Shown here in pieces: positions 1-12,143 of a stretch of DNA of 64,000 nucleotides (its first letter is position 1; every line of letters starts with the position of its first letter). The stretch comes from Amaurobius ferox (taxonomy: Eukaryota; Arthropoda; Arachnida; Araneae; Amaurobiidae). The position numbers and the translations under genes were made by a program. The notes below the pieces were generated by a model that saw only the letters and a program-made list of their open reading frames with translations, was not told the DNA's origin and ran no database searches. The DNA is taken from the NCBI GenBank assembly GCA_951213105.1, contig OX578152.1, positions 71,990,680 to 72,054,679 of the forward strand, read 5' to 3'.

Positions 1-496
1 ATGCTTAGTGCCGCGGCAAACATTCCCGGAGGCCGGTACCAATTTGAGAAAGATATATACCTGAAGATATACACTACAAAACAGTACAATACAATACAAA
101 ACAATACAAAAGTGGAAAAAGGCATAAACCCCGATTCAAACAATCAGACACAAATACCAATACCAACACCATTACCACAAAAATCCCCATTCCCATGTAT
201 TACTTACTCTCCTCGATAATATCCATAAGGATACCTACCCTAAAAACACAAATTCCTTGACCTCATATGTATCGCCATAGCACTCCACAAATAGTCTGCT
301 TTTTGCTGTCAACCTTTCTTTCGCCACTCACTTTATATCCTCTACTGTGATTATATTACACACTATATCCTATACACTTTATATCCTCTACTGTTTATAT
401 CCTCTACTGTGTAGTATCCAAAACGCATGTAACACTCGGTTACAGTTTTTCTGAAAAAAACCAGTAATAACATCGGTTGAGAACTTCTGTGGATAC
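1..496. other. No gene seen; short tandem repeats
   Basis: An open frame runs through the first 219 bases, but it is low in complexity (repeated acaatac units) and shows no family I recognise. Around 341-415 a short unit reading tatatcctctactgt recurs about three times. Nothing else supportable is seen. Confidence 0.4.
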
Positions 497-584
497 CCTT
501 GTTCTATTGCGTCTTAACGCGCAATAGAACAGGATATTCTGTGGATACCCTGTTTCTATTGCGTCTTAAGACGCAATAGCAACA

Positions 585-586
<2 letters not shown>
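497..586. repeat. Two tandem imperfect palindromes
   Basis: Two hairpins lie about 52 bases apart (497-533 and 549-586). Each is built on CTATTGCGTCTT and its complement, with about 17-19 bases per arm and almost no loop. The bases before each hairpin (tctgtggataccc) and after it (aggatat) are repeated as well, so a unit of about 53 bp has been duplicated. The second palindrome is followed directly by (TA)n. Confidence 0.8.

Positions 587-621
<35 letters not shown>
587..621. repeat. (TA)n microsatellite
   Basis: A pure TA tract between the tandem palindromes and the left end of the MITE at 622. The MITE uses its last TA as target site. Confidence 0.95.
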
Positions 622-623
<2 letters not shown>

Positions 624-1169
624 AGGTAGGATTACAAAGTTCGGAGACTGTGCTGATATCTCCAACCCTGATCGGTTGAGAGGGGGACTATTTTATCGTA
701 GCGTGGAGGCACAGGTGACGCGAGATGTGAAAAGGAAAAAGCAAGTCAACATTGCAGCCGACAGAAACATTGCACCTGCTGCAGCTGGTGAAATGTTTTT
801 TGTTGACAATTTCCCCAAACGCTGGCAGAATTTGATTTTCGCACGTTGCTCTTCAAACGTCATTTTCGTTTTTGACGAACGTGAAGGACGAAGAACTACA
901 GTTCACTGAAACGAGGTGCAATGTTTCTGTCGGCGATTTCCCCAAACACTGGCAGACTTTGGCATTCGCACGTTGTTCATCAAACGCCATTTCTGTTTCC
1001 TACAAACGCGAACGACTACAGTTCACTGACATGCATTGTCTGGAAAAACCCTGCAATGTGGATCTGCTTCTTCCTTTTCACTCTCCTTCCCTCGGTAAAA
1101 TAGTTCCCCTCTCCTCCAATCATGGTTCGAGATATCAGCACAGTCTCCGAACTTTTTGATCCTACCTTG
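622..1169. mobile_element. TA-flanked MITE with long TIRs (Tc1/mariner type)
   Basis: The left end starts CAAGGTAGGAT and the right end is its complement ATCCTACCTTG, each flanked by TA (620-621 and 1170-1171). The inverted similarity continues inward for at least 80 bases, including AAGTTCGGAGACTGTGCTGA on the left arm and its complement on the right. The inside holds two imperfect direct copies of a unit of about 120 bp (containing tttccccaaac and cgcacgttg) near 800-910 and 935-1030. Short open frames inside do not resemble a transposase. The element is non-autonomous; assignment to the Tc1/mariner superfamily rests on the TA target and TIR style. Confidence 0.75.
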
Positions 1170-1364
1170 TATATATATAATAATAAGTAATATTATTCCA
1201 GAAAAATAAAAAAAGTTCTTTCTATATAATTTATTAAACATAAACCACGTTATTTAACTTTTACACAAATAATGCTTCTGTAAAGTCATACGATTTAATT
1301 CAAAAGATTTGTATGATCATTAATAATTTCATTTATTGGCTTCTAATTACTATGCTGGTTGTAA

Positions 1365-3133
1365 TCTATATAAAAAAAATTGAAAATCTATCTGTCTGTT
1401 TATCCCATCATCACGAGAGAATGGCTGAACCGAAATTGATGAAATTTTGTGGGTAGCCTTGAAATAGCCCCTCTTAAATTTTACTGAAGTTTCGAGTCTC
1501 TAAGACCAAAGGCTGTCGATATATTAATGAAAAACGAAATTTGTCCCTAGGAACTCTACTCTCTAACTCCCTGGTTCCTCCAAACGAAAATGTTGGATAT
1601 CGTTTGGTTAAAACGTGAAAGTGAATTAAAATTTTACATCTGAGTTTGGTGGAAGATATTTTGCTCTCATTAGTCATTCTGAAAACATGAATTGTTTGAA
1701 ACCATGAATGTTCGAAACATGAAATTAAATGGAAAATCTATCACCATCGTTTATTTTTCATAAGCTTTTAATCAACAAAGTATGAAATCAAAATGGTTAT
1801 TTAATTATTAAAATTTTATGAGGAAGATTCTATCATATCATGTTGCTCGGCAACGTAATTAAATTAAATGTGTTTGTTAATGTTTATTATTATTTTTTCG
1901 ATTTGAATAATAAATAAATGGACATAAAAATATGTCTTAGTAACAATATGATAATTCTTTTAATTATATTAATTACGGACTGCGTATGCATCACTTTTAT
2001 TTATTTTTGCAAAGAGTTTTCAAGCTTATATACTGTGTTTAGCTAATAAACTCATTGTGTTTTGCCAATAAATTCATTTAGCCGATTATTGAAACAGAAA
2101 AAGAGTAGAACTGATATATCTTTTAATACAATTTTAGTGTTTTTATTTACTATATATAAACGGGATCAGGATGTTTTATTCAGGTCTGCATATTCAGATC
2201 TACGAATTTGGCAGGATATCGCTAACTTGACAACTTTTCTTAAAATTTGCCAAATTGAAGAAAATGTCGCCAAATTGATAAAAACGGTTCAAATCAATGA
2301 CATTTCTTTTCTTTTGATAGAAGAGAGTACTAAAATGATGTTTCGTTAGCATTTATCTGTTAGTCGAATCGTCTTACTTAGTAACATATTTAGCGAATTT
2401 TTAAAATGTCACCAAATGGATAAAATGTTTGTAAATCTATAAACATATCTTGAAATTGATAAAAATGCGCTAAATAAAAGAAATTAAATGTATTTTGTTA
2501 GGGGATAGTATTGCAATGGATTATTGATATGTGGATTATTGGTATTTTTAATTTATTACGTCATGTGTTTTATTTTGGCAAAGGTTTATGAGACTCATAT
2601 GGTAATACGAGTAATGTTCTACTAACACTAGGATATATCTTCTAATCTACGACATTATAAGTAGTACGGGCATATCTTCCCATATAATTTTAGCACTTTC
2701 ATTTTGGCATATATTGGAATCGATTATTGTACTCAGGTTTAAAGATTATGGGTTTCTTGATAGTTTCAATTTATACATGTAATCTTCTTACTCAGGGTAT
2801 ATCTTTTAATATTCGCATATATAAGCAGTACGGGTCCCATACAATTTTAATGCTTTTATTTTGCATATATTGGTTCAATTCCATAATTTTGTAAATTTGT
2901 TTACAAAAGGGCCCAGCCAGGATGTTTTATCCTTCAGATCTGCGCATGAAAATAATTTCGTATAACGATAACAGAGATTCTTAAACTTCTTTTTAGGAGC
3001 ATTAAATTAAATGTTTTAACAGAATGTTTTGATTAAAAATGTCATTTAGTATACTATAGGAATTTGCAGATGATTGTGAATTTTAAGTTTCTTTATATTA
3101 TATACTCCGTATGAAGAACGGGTATGCTGCTAG
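1365..3133 (+). mobile_element. Helitron-like non-autonomous element, copy H1
   Basis: It begins 5'-TCTATATAAAA, followed by a GTCTGT-type stretch and the motif gagaatggctgaaccga. It ends in a small hairpin (CCGT and ACGG arms near 3108-3122) followed about ten bases later by CTAG|T at 3130-3134. A 5' TC, a 3' hairpin and a CTRR end without target duplication are the hallmarks of Helitrons. A unit of about 260 bp is repeated inside (from about 2500 and from 2750). Copy H2 at 32267 has the same ends, and two 3' fragments end the same way. No Rep/helicase coding is present. An inverted piece resembling the middle of family A (gccaaattga, cgccaaattgat) lies at about 2205-2480. Confidence 0.65.
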
Positions 3134-3627
3134 TAGTGAATAAAACTGTAATCAGGATTAATATTGCAATGAGGAATGGATGCCGTTGATCTTTTGCAAA
3201 AATTGAGAGAGCTCCTTCACCTACAATTTTTATAAAATCTATAAAATGTTACTTTATTTCCATTTATCAACTTGTGAGGAACCTACTTGCGAATAAACAA
3301 ATTTTCGTTTAATTTTTTTTAAAAATCTAAATTGTTTTTTAAAAAATCAATCACCATACAGATTTAAAAAACATTTTAATAAATCAAACTCCCTTTTATA
3401 ATTCTATCAGAAGGTCCAATATTTTATGCATAGTAGAAATTCTTAAGATTTGGCTAAGACGTTCCAATCTTATTGCAAGGAAGATATTTTTTAAACATAT
3501 TCGTGTTATTGTAATATGTCGAAATTACAGACTGTAAATAGCTTTTGTTTGAGAGGTTGAACCGAGACATTTATTTTTGACGGTCTACATAATGCTTTAT
3601 CCATTGAGATTCTGAGATTATTATATT
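3134..3627. other. AT-rich interval, nothing recognised
   Basis: No coding, RNA or repeat signal that I can support. Confidence 0.4.
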
Positions 3628-4419
3628 ACTTTCCCTGCAATACATGGTTATGTATAGGGAACGTATTGGAATCATGCCGAGAATCGCAACTCGAGTTTTC
3701 GACGGATCTACACGTTTCGAGATCTCTAGAACACGAAAAAACCATTTTTAACGTAACGTCTGTGTGTGTGTCTGTTTGTGTGTCTGTCTGTGTGTCTGTG
3801 CAATGTATGTATCCAATCTAACTCAAAAACTAATGGACCGAATTTCATAAAATTTGGTAGATAAGTCACATGGATATGACTCTGGTGCTGATTAGTTTTT
3901 AGTACGATTTGGAGTAAAAGAACCCGCCTTTTTTGGCGAAATAGCCCGTAAAAATTGACTGTATCCCCTCTAGCTGAAAAACTAATGGACCGAATTGCAC
4001 AAAATTCGGTAGATAAGTCGCTTGTGGGTTACCCTGGCGCTGATTAGATTTTGGTACGATTCGGAAAAAAATAACCTGCCTTTTTTTAAAAGGTCCGCGA
4101 AATTCGTCAAAATCTAAAATAAAAACTATGTATGCTCAAATATATCCATTACATGCTTGTTTTATACGTAATTTTTAAAGAAGAACATAAGACCAACCCC
4201 TTTACACTAGGACTAGCCGTTCTCGAGATATTTTAGATATTTCGATATTTCGATATTTAGATATTTCGTATTTTCTCTACGCCACCTTTGAAAATAAGTC
4301 CAGTTACCAAATGCGAAAGAAAATTGAGTTAAAAGTGAATTAAATTTAATTAAAATAAGGAGAACATGGATGTAAGTCTGCAGGGAAAGTCATGTGCTGC
4401 CCACATCAGATTTTTTTTT
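3628..4419 (+). mobile_element. Family B repeat, copy B1
   Basis: The left end is a hairpin (ACTTTCCCT... paired with ...AGGGAAAGT, arms about 17 bases counting AATACAT/ATGTAT). Next come a second partly palindromic stretch ending in gttttcgacgg, a GT/GTCT microsatellite, and two tandem copies of a unit reading ctgaaaaactaatggaccgaatt. The right end reads CTGCAGGGAAAGTCATGTG, then GCTGCCCACATCAG and a T run. ACTTTCCCTGCA is therefore found inverted near both ends. Copies B2 (11399) and B3 (33509) share this layout. No coding region. I class it as a non-autonomous element of unknown superfamily. Confidence 0.7.
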
Positions 4420-4830
4420 ATTCTATACTGGCATTTAGACAAGCTAAAGGGATGGAAACTAGCACTGTAAGAAACTAAGCTACAACTTTTTGTAATAAGT
4501 ATTGTTCTTTTAACAACATTTATGTATGTCTCTGTACCCTTAATTTTGTCACCCTCTCCGGAGGAGAAATTAAATATCCGAGTTCATTAGGTTCAATCCT
4601 ATGGCCTACAGCAGTGGTTCTTGATGATCCGCGGAAAAGTAGTGTTTTGCAGGCTTGCTATAAGTGTTCTACGAAATTAAGAAAAGTACTAGGAAACTAC
4701 TCGCTTGAAGATTTTAGCGTAAATACGCTGTGCAATTTAACAATTATTAAAAATTTAGAAATTCCATTTGATGGAGGAACCCCAAAATTAAGAAAAGTCC
4801 AGTGGGGACCAAGTTATGTATACAAAAAAA
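4420..4830. other. Interval; possible hAT-type remnant
   Basis: CAGTGGTTCTTGATGATCCG at 4611-4630 resembles the terminal CAGTGGTTCT...CCGCGG of many hAT elements, but no partner end is seen. The 73-codon open frame starting here has no recognisable domain and I do not call it a gene. Confidence 0.25.
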
Positions 4831-5886
4831 ACTGATGTGGGCAGCACATGTGTTTTCTTATATAATACAATGAATTCACTACTTTTAGAGTAAAAAAAAA
4901 AAGATTATATTTACTGTAGATATTTATATTCTTTCTAAAATATTGAATTTTCGTCAATGAGTCGTCATTTTCATTGATTTAGCGGCATTTTTATCTATTT
5001 GGCGAGTTTTTCGTTAATTTAGCAACATTTAAGAAGTTACCAAGTTAGCTACATTCCACCAAATTCTTCGCCAAAATCTCGCCAAGCGTTATAAAGGAAG
5101 AAATAAGTTATTCTTACAGCAGATAAATGACTATTGGCGTTCAATACAAATGTATTACTCAAAGTATCTTTTTTCATGAATGGAACGAGCTATATCAACG
5201 AGAATGATGTCACCAAATTTATCACATGGTATTGCATATGAAAAGTGAATATGTTTCTCAATAGGAAATATATTTTTTTTAATTTTATATGACTTTTGGA
5301 TAATTTTTTTGAAAAATGTTCAATATCTCAAGAATGGTTCATGTCAGAGTTCTAAAATTTATGTCAATCGTTTACTAATGACAAATTACATAAGAAATGG
5401 CTATTTGCGTAACTTTATTAGAGGGTTTCATTTTTTGACGATTTTTTTCAAAATTTCACTCGATTACGTATAAAAACAATAGGCTTCCAGTGTTTACGGA
5501 TTGTAATATTTGTACCAAATTTCGTTCGAATCGATCCATTCGTTCGCCAGTTATCGTCTGCACAGACTCACTGACACACACACAGACACACACACACACA
5601 CATCACACACACATACTTTTATGCACACGCACCCACACACACCCACACACACCCACACACACAGACAGACACACACACACACACACACATACTTTCATAC
5701 ACACGCACACACATACTCTTATACACACGCACGCACACACACACACACACACACACACATCACTTCAAAAATGTTCGATTCGTGATGAGGGATGTTTGAA
5801 ACGTGCTCTCCCGTCGAAAATTCGAATTCGAATTTTCGACCCCGTCACAATACTTTCTTTACACATTATTGTATATAAGGAAAGTA
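4831..5886 (-). mobile_element. Family A repeat, copy A1
   Basis: Reading on the minus strand, it starts at a hairpin (a variant of ACTTTCC...GGAAAGT at about 5851-5886). It continues with a palindrome around CGAATTCGAA, a microsatellite here expanded to a (CA)n block at 5572-5762, and the ggaccgattcgaa... motif. A long middle section follows with gagaacggttcatg and several cgccaa units, and it ends in GCCCACATCAG and T's (4831 side). The long open frames across 5490-5909 come from the (CA)n block and are not genes. Confidence 0.8.
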
Positions 5887-8066
5887 ATGTTACGCATTTT
5901 TTAATTTAAGAAAATTTACACGAAAATATCAAATCGCGGAACCCCTGGAACACTTTGGAAGAACCCCGGAAACATACTTTGAAGTGGAACATACTTTGAA
6001 GAACATTGAACGAGAGTGCTCGCCACTGGAAGAGCCAAAATGCGTATATGTGTGTGTATGACCCTAAAATACGCAGCAATTTCCCTTGTGTTAGTGTGCA
6101 CCGAATTCGTATGTTAGATATTTTGTAGACCCTTGATGTTTGAGGGTTTGGATATGCTTGGATATACATCCTCTGGATATACACTTTCGTTTTTTCCGCA
6201 CCCCGGAGGTAGAGAGTTCTCGTTGCTTAGATTTTGTGCAGCGAAAGATGCTATGTGTGCGAATATGCCTCTTAGGTCAACAGAGGGGTATTTTGGATTG
6301 TCTGTAATTACTTTTTGAAACCTCCTCAGTTTATTCACCGACGGGAAGGCAATCGAAATACAGTTCCGTTACAATCTATTTTGTGGGCGATACAACAAGT
6401 GTTTAAAGATTCAGTCTATTATATCCCCAGGGGCAACTAGAAGATCTGTCAAGACGCAATATGCTAGACAATTATTATATAGACTAGTATTTAAGCCTGT
6501 CACAGACAGGAAAACTAACAGTCTAAAAAAATTAGGTTGCAATTTTTTTTAAATAAGTTTTATATTGTTAAAGGGCCCTCATGAGTCTTAAAAGTGCTAT
6601 AACTAGAGTGATTATTTTTAATGCATCACATTTTATTTTGTGCACTTCTTCTATACATCTATAATACCTAAAACTGCTATGGCTAATAAGTTAATACCTG
6701 TAGCATATATGATAATTTTTTCAATAAAGTACATCTGATAGTAATATTTTTAAAAATTATGTGATATTCAGGAATTCATTAATAATGTTATTTTGATATG
6801 TGTTGCATGCGGGCATGATTGTAACAGAACAGTTGCTTTCAGTAATAAAATTACTGCTCATTATGCTGCAAAAGTTATACTTCAAGAAGTTATACTTCAA
6901 AATAAAAATATGTGCACAATTAAAGTTTTTAAAAATTAAAATTAAAATTTAATTAAATTTCGATGTATGGAGCTATAGAAGATAATAATAATAGAGGTTA
7001 GTGTCGAAACTAATTGTCTCAATTGAAAACTGGCCCAGGGAATTTCTGCCCCGCGGTTGAGTATCAACCTTTTATATCTATTACGGGGAAGTGGTGGTAG
7101 GGTAGGGCTCTGAGAGACTTAAAGCATACCAAATCCCATTTTGTCTACTGAAAAATAATCGAAATCGGGCTTTGTTAGGTTTTTCCAATGGTTAATACCA
7201 TGTAAAGATTCAGCCTTCTATGCCACCAAAAGTTTAGAAAGACTAAAACAAAGAACATAATATTCCTCTTGGGGACTAAAATACAACTATGTTGTTTCTG
7301 TTCGATGGGCGGCACTATAGTAGTGTTCAACTTTATTGGTTACTGCAGGATTGTTTGGAAAGGCAAAACTAAGTTATATGAGTTAGATAATTATATATAT
7401 ATCGATTTGAAGTGGACCTTGAAAGTTGTGTTATTTGTTGGAAAGAATAAGGTGTTGCTGATATTTGTTAGTTTTAAGCGCTATAAAGGCAGTTTCAAAT
7501 CGACTTGCATAAATATGCCAAAACTAAAGTCATATATTGCATGTTTCTGAATTTAATTTTCAATACAAAGTCAAAAAATATTATAGCATGATATCTTTCC
7601 AACCGCACTCTGAAAATATACTCCAGAACACAACTCAAGCAAAGAACATTTCTCGACAAACAGCTGCGTTTTAAAAAGAACTATTTGATTCCAGTAAACA
7701 CTATTTCGCATTTTCCTTCATTCCCCATACATATTCTATACAAAAGAACTCTTTAGAAGAAATATGAGATTGTTCTCTAAGTCTTATCGCCAGGGGAAAG
7801 CCACCTTTGTTTTCAGCTGTCACAGTGCCTTGTTCAGGGATAGAATCCATTTATTGCCAATTTAATGTCTACAAAAGAAAAACCATAAACACATTTCTTG
7901 CAATGGTTAAACTGTAGGCGTAATCTACTTGAGTAGTTTCGAATTTCATTTTCGATGGTTATTTGTTTATATAGATACGTACGGAAATATTAAAGGTGAG
8001 GAAAATATATGTTTACATTTAAGAAATGAATTTATTTTCCAATTTTATGGCAGAGATAAAATACAT
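5887..8066. other. Interval without supported gene
   Basis: About 2.2 kb with no coding evidence. At 5935-6010 gcggaacccctggaacac and nearby repeats resemble decayed hAT ends. Short open frames around 5900-6340 and 7269-7550 show no known motif. There is no (TA)n tract longer than 10 bases. Confidence 0.35.
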
Positions 8067-8170
8067 TTTACTTTCTTTGACTATAGGAGAGAGAAAGTAG
8101 TGTTTATCCAAAATTTTCGAATTTGAAATTTTGACGGGAAAGTGTGTTTTCGGTTGTTCTGAATATATGT
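8067..8170 (+). repeat. Fragment of an A/C-type element, hairpin end
   Basis: The sequence ACTTTCTTTGACTATAGG, then AGAGAAAGTAG, then aaaattttcgaatttgaaattttgacggg, matches the hairpin-plus-palindrome start of families A and C. It breaks off after about 100 bases. Confidence 0.5.
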
Positions 8171-8313
8171 CGAACAATTGTGGGAAAATATCCAGCTGTG
8201 CACGGAGACATTACTTTTGACTCCAAGGTAAAAGTAAACTCTAACAACTCCCATAAAGTTTTTATTAAAAAAAAGCTCTCCCCCCCCCCCCCAAAAAAAA
8301 CGACAAACAAACA

Positions 8314-9290
8314 AAATGATGGGCAACACATGACTACTTTCCTTATATAATGCAATGAATTTACTACATTTACAGTAAAAAAAATAGGTTTTCCTTCTAG
8401 TAGATACTTATATTATTTCCAAGATATTGAATTTTCGTCAATCAGTTGTCATTTTCATTGATTTAGCTTCATTTTTAACCATTTGGCGAGATTTTCGTTA
8501 ATTGGCAACATTTTTTTTGGGCGTCACTCCGCCCAATTCGTCGCCAAAATCTCACCAAGCGTTATGGACAGAGAAATCAGTTATTCTTATAGCAGATAAA
8601 TGACTATTGGCGGTCAAATGCAAAAGTAGTATTCAAAGTACCTTTTCTCATGAATGGAACTAGCTAGATCCACGAGAATGATGTGACCCAATATATCGCT
8701 CGATATTACATACGAAAAGTGAACATGTTTCTCAACAGTTAATAGATGTTATTTAATTTATGGGATTTTTGATAAATATATTTTAAAAATGTGCAATATC
8801 TCGAGAACGGTTCGTGCTAGCGATCTAAAGTTTATGTCAATCGGTTTCTAAGGAAAATTTACATAAGAAATGCCTATTTGCGTAACTTTATTAAAGGTAT
8901 TGATTTTTTGATGATTTTTTCAAAATTTCACTCGAAAATTTAGGGGGTGCGATTACGTATAAAAACTATTCGATTACTTATAAAAACATTCGATTACGTA
9001 TAAAAACAATAGGCTTCCAGTATTCTCGGATTGTGATTTTTGTTCCAAATTTCATTCTAATCGCTCCGTTCTTTCGTGAGATATCGTCTCTACAGACTCA
9101 CTGACACACACACCCACGCACATACTTTCACATACACACATACTTTCACACACACACACAGCCATCACCTCAAAAATGTTTGATTGATGATCAGGGATGC
9201 TTGAAACGTGCTCTCCCGTCGAAAACTCGAATTCAAATTTTCGACCCCGTCACAATACTTTCCTTATACATTATGTATATAACGAAAGTA
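8314..9290 (-). mobile_element. Family A repeat, copy A2
   Basis: The GATGGGCAACACATGAC end is on the left, just right of a C run (8281-8292) and an A run. The hairpin end (ACTTTCCTTATACATTATG and complement) is on the right at about 9257-9290. A short internal duplication (cgattacgtataaaaa, three times) lies at 8950-9010. No coding. Confidence 0.8.
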
Positions 9291-9893
9291 AAAACCGTAC
9301 ACTGGGCACTGAAAACGGCCCACCCAGCATTTACCTATTGTCAAAATCCTGGCAGTGCCTGAGAGTGTATGTTTTATCATATATCGTCGAGGTATTGCTA
9401 CAATAACTGAAGCAAGAATGTAGGTTTTTGATGTGACATTTATGTGTGGATACGCTAAGTAAAAAAATCCAAAAATTTAAGTTTATTTTGCAGTTCGCTT
9501 GAGTATAAAAAATATTACCTTTAATGTAACATAATTATAACAATATCTCATAAATGCCTTAATAATACGGTAGTATTAATATCTGTTCTGGCATGCTCAA
9601 TTCATATAAATACATAATAAAATGAATTAAATTGTTTCAAACTCCAAGCATTCGAAATTAATATATATTATCGCCAGGGCTTGGCAAACATTTTATATTT
9701 GTGGACCGTATTCAGGTTTCTACATGGTTATCGATAATAGCCACAGAGAATCGCTTTGAAGTGTAAATATGAGTTAATCAGTGAACAGCGCATAGTTAGA
9801 AATATAGATATGGATTGAGTAGATAGATAATGAAATTCGATTTGATGGTTCAAGCATGTTTCTTAAGTGGGTTGGACCTAAACGGTAGTTTTT
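9291..9893. other. Interval, nothing recognised
   Basis: No coding, RNA or repeat signal that I can support. Confidence 0.4.
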
Positions 9894-10836
9894 ACTTTCC
9901 TTATATACATAATGTATAAGGAAAGTATTGTGACGGGGTCGAAAATTCGAATTCGAGCTTTCGACGGGAGAGCACGTTTCAAGCATCCCTGATCACGAAT
10001 CAAATATTTTTGAAGCGATGTCTGTGTGTGTGTGTGCGTGTGTGTGAAAGTATGTGTGTGTGTGTCAGTGAGTCTGTTGAGACGATAATTGACGAACGAA
10101 TGGACCGATTCGAACCAAATTTGGTACAAAAATCACAATCTGTAAACAATGGAAATCTATTGTTTTTGTACGCAATCGAATGTTCAGAACCCCCTAAATC
10201 TTCGAATGAAATTTTGAAAAAATCGTCAAAAAATCAAAACCAATAATAAAGTTACGTAAATAGACATTTCTTATGTAATTTTTCATTAGAAAACGATTGA
10301 CATAAATTTTTGAACGCTAACATGAACCGTTTTCGAGATATTGTACATTTTTCAAAAAAATTATCAAAAAGTCATATAAAATAGAAAAAAAAATATTTCC
10401 CATTGAGAAACATGTTCACTTTTCATATATAATATCATGCGATAAATTGGGTGACATAATTCTCATGGATCTAGCTCGTTCCATTCATGAAAAAAGATAC
10501 TTTGAGTGATACTTTTGCATTTGAACTCCAATTTATCAACTGTACGAATAACGCATTTCTTTGTCCATAACGCTTGGCGAGATTTTGGCGACGAAATTGG
10601 CGGAATGTCGCCAACTTGGCGGCTTTTTGAAAAGTTGCCAAATTAACGAAAATCTCGCCAAATGGATAAAAATGACGATAAATCAATGAAAATGACGACT
10701 AATTGTCGAAAATTCAATATCTTGGAAAGGATATTAGTATCTACTAGAAGAAAAACCTATTTATTTTACTGTAAAAGTAGTAAGTTCATTTCATTATATA
10801 AGGAAAGTCATGTGTTTCCCACATCAGATTTTTTTT
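9894..10836 (+). mobile_element. Family A repeat, copy A3
   Basis: A well-kept copy. The hairpin is at 9894-9928. The palindrome GTCGAAAATTCGAATTCGAG and its closing CTTTCGAC follow, then a (GT)n tract at 10020-10075. The middle section ends with tataaggaaagtcatgtg and CCCACATCAG plus eight T's. The near-complete length (943 bp) makes it useful for a consensus. Confidence 0.85.
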
Positions 10837-10872
10837 ATTATTTTGGATGATCCCCTGCTTCCACAAAATAAT

Positions 10873-10963
10873 TAAGAGGGGAAGCGTATCGCCACTTTTG
10901 ATCCCGTAGATATCCTAGTAGAATATCTACAGGATCAAAAGTGGCGATACGCTTCCCCTCTTA
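10873..10963. repeat. Near-perfect 41-bp-arm hairpin
   Basis: Arms 10873-10913 and 10923-10963 are complementary at 40 of 41 positions (mismatch C10905/A10931) around a 9-base loop. The arms include AAGCGTATCGCCACTTTTGA and its complement. Parts of the loop and inner arm (cctagtagaatatct) recur just downstream at 10970-10988. It could be a fold-back duplication or a source of small RNA. No transposon end is recognised. Confidence 0.9.
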
Positions 10964-11217
10964 GTAGAATATCCTAGTAGAATATCTGCGGGATATCCCA
11001 TAGATATTACACTAGGAGATCTATGTTTTCCAGTTGCATGTAATAAGTGGTTTCCTCGAATTCTGCTGCTTTTACTATAGTGCCAGATATTCTGCTGATA
11101 TTCATATTCTGTATGCATTAAATTTCTTTGTCACTTTCTCATAATATTGTATATAAAAAGTATTATTTCTCCCAAAATTAGAGAAACAAAAGTTATGACA
11201 AAAAACACATACCTATT

Positions 11218-11365
11218 TCCCTCTCTCTCTTTTTTCTTTCTCTCTTTTTCTTTCTCTCCTTCTCTCTCTCTCTCTCACGTCCTTTCACTCCTTTCTTTCT
11301 CTCTTTTTATCTTTCTTTCTCTCTCTCTCTCTTACTTTCTCTCTTTTTTTCCTTTATACCTCATG
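11218..11365. repeat. Polypyrimidine (TC/TTTC) tract
   Basis: About 150 bases of almost only T and C on the plus strand. The open frame across it is compositional and not a gene. Confidence 0.9.
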
Positions 11366-11398
11366 CCCTTCAGCAACAGATACATATATGCCATTTTT

Positions 11399-12143
11399 AC
11401 TTTCCCTGCAACACATGGTAATGTATAGGGAAAGTATTGGAATCATGTCAAAAATCGCAACTCGAGAGTTCGACACGTTTCGAGACCTCTAGAATACGAA
11501 ATAATTATTCTTAGCGTGACGTCTCTGTGTATGTCTGTCTGTCTGTGCAGATTTTGTATCCATTCTAACTAAAAAACTAATTGACCGAATTTCATAAAAT
11601 TTGGTAGGTAAGTCACTTGTGGGCGAATCCGGTGCTGATGAGTTTTGGGTACGCTTTGAAGTAAAAGAACCCTCCTTTTTTGAGAAATGGCCCCCAAAAT
11701 TGCCTGTATCCACTCTAGTTGAAAAACTAATGGACCGAATTTCACAAAATTCGGTAGATAAGTCACTTTTGGATTACCCTGGTGCTGATTAGATTTTGGT
11801 ATGATTTGGAAAAGAATTACCTGCCTTTTTTTTGCAAAATGACCCCCAAAATTGTCATAATCTAAAATAAAAACTACGTATGCTCAAATATATCCATTAA
11901 ATTCTTGTTTTATACGTAATATTTAACGAAGAAAATAATAAGACCAACCCCATTACACTAGGATTAGACGTTCTCGAGATATTTTAATTTTTTCATATTT
12001 TCTCTAAGCCACCTTTGAAAATAAGTCAATTTACCAAATGAGAACGGAAATTGAATTAAAAGTGAATTCAATTTAATTGAAATAAAGAGAACGTGGATAT
12101 AAGTCTGCAGGGAATGTAATCTGCTGCCCACACCAGATTTTTT
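11399..12143 (+). mobile_element. Family B repeat, copy B2
   Basis: Same order as B1: hairpin ACTTTCCCTGCAA...AGGGAAAGT, gagttcgacacg, a GTCTGTCTGTCTG tract, and two units with aactaatggaccgaattt. It ends CTGCAGGGAATGTA, then GCTGCCCACACCAG and T's. Overlapping short frames on both strands come from the tandem unit and are not genes. Confidence 0.75.

Noticed and set aside
4614..4835. 73-codon frame starting MVLDDPRKSS
   Set aside because: It starts inside hAT-like repeat sequence and ends in the A run of copy A1; no recognised motif.
5490..5909. 139-codon open frame rich in His/Thr
   Set aside because: Produced by the (CA)n block inside copy A1 of family A. It has no start context and no domain, and other A copies have stops there.
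11489..11792. Overlapping frames on both strands (MDTGNFGG..., MVGKSLVG...)
   Set aside because: They come from the tandem unit of family B2. B1 and B3 do not keep them open.
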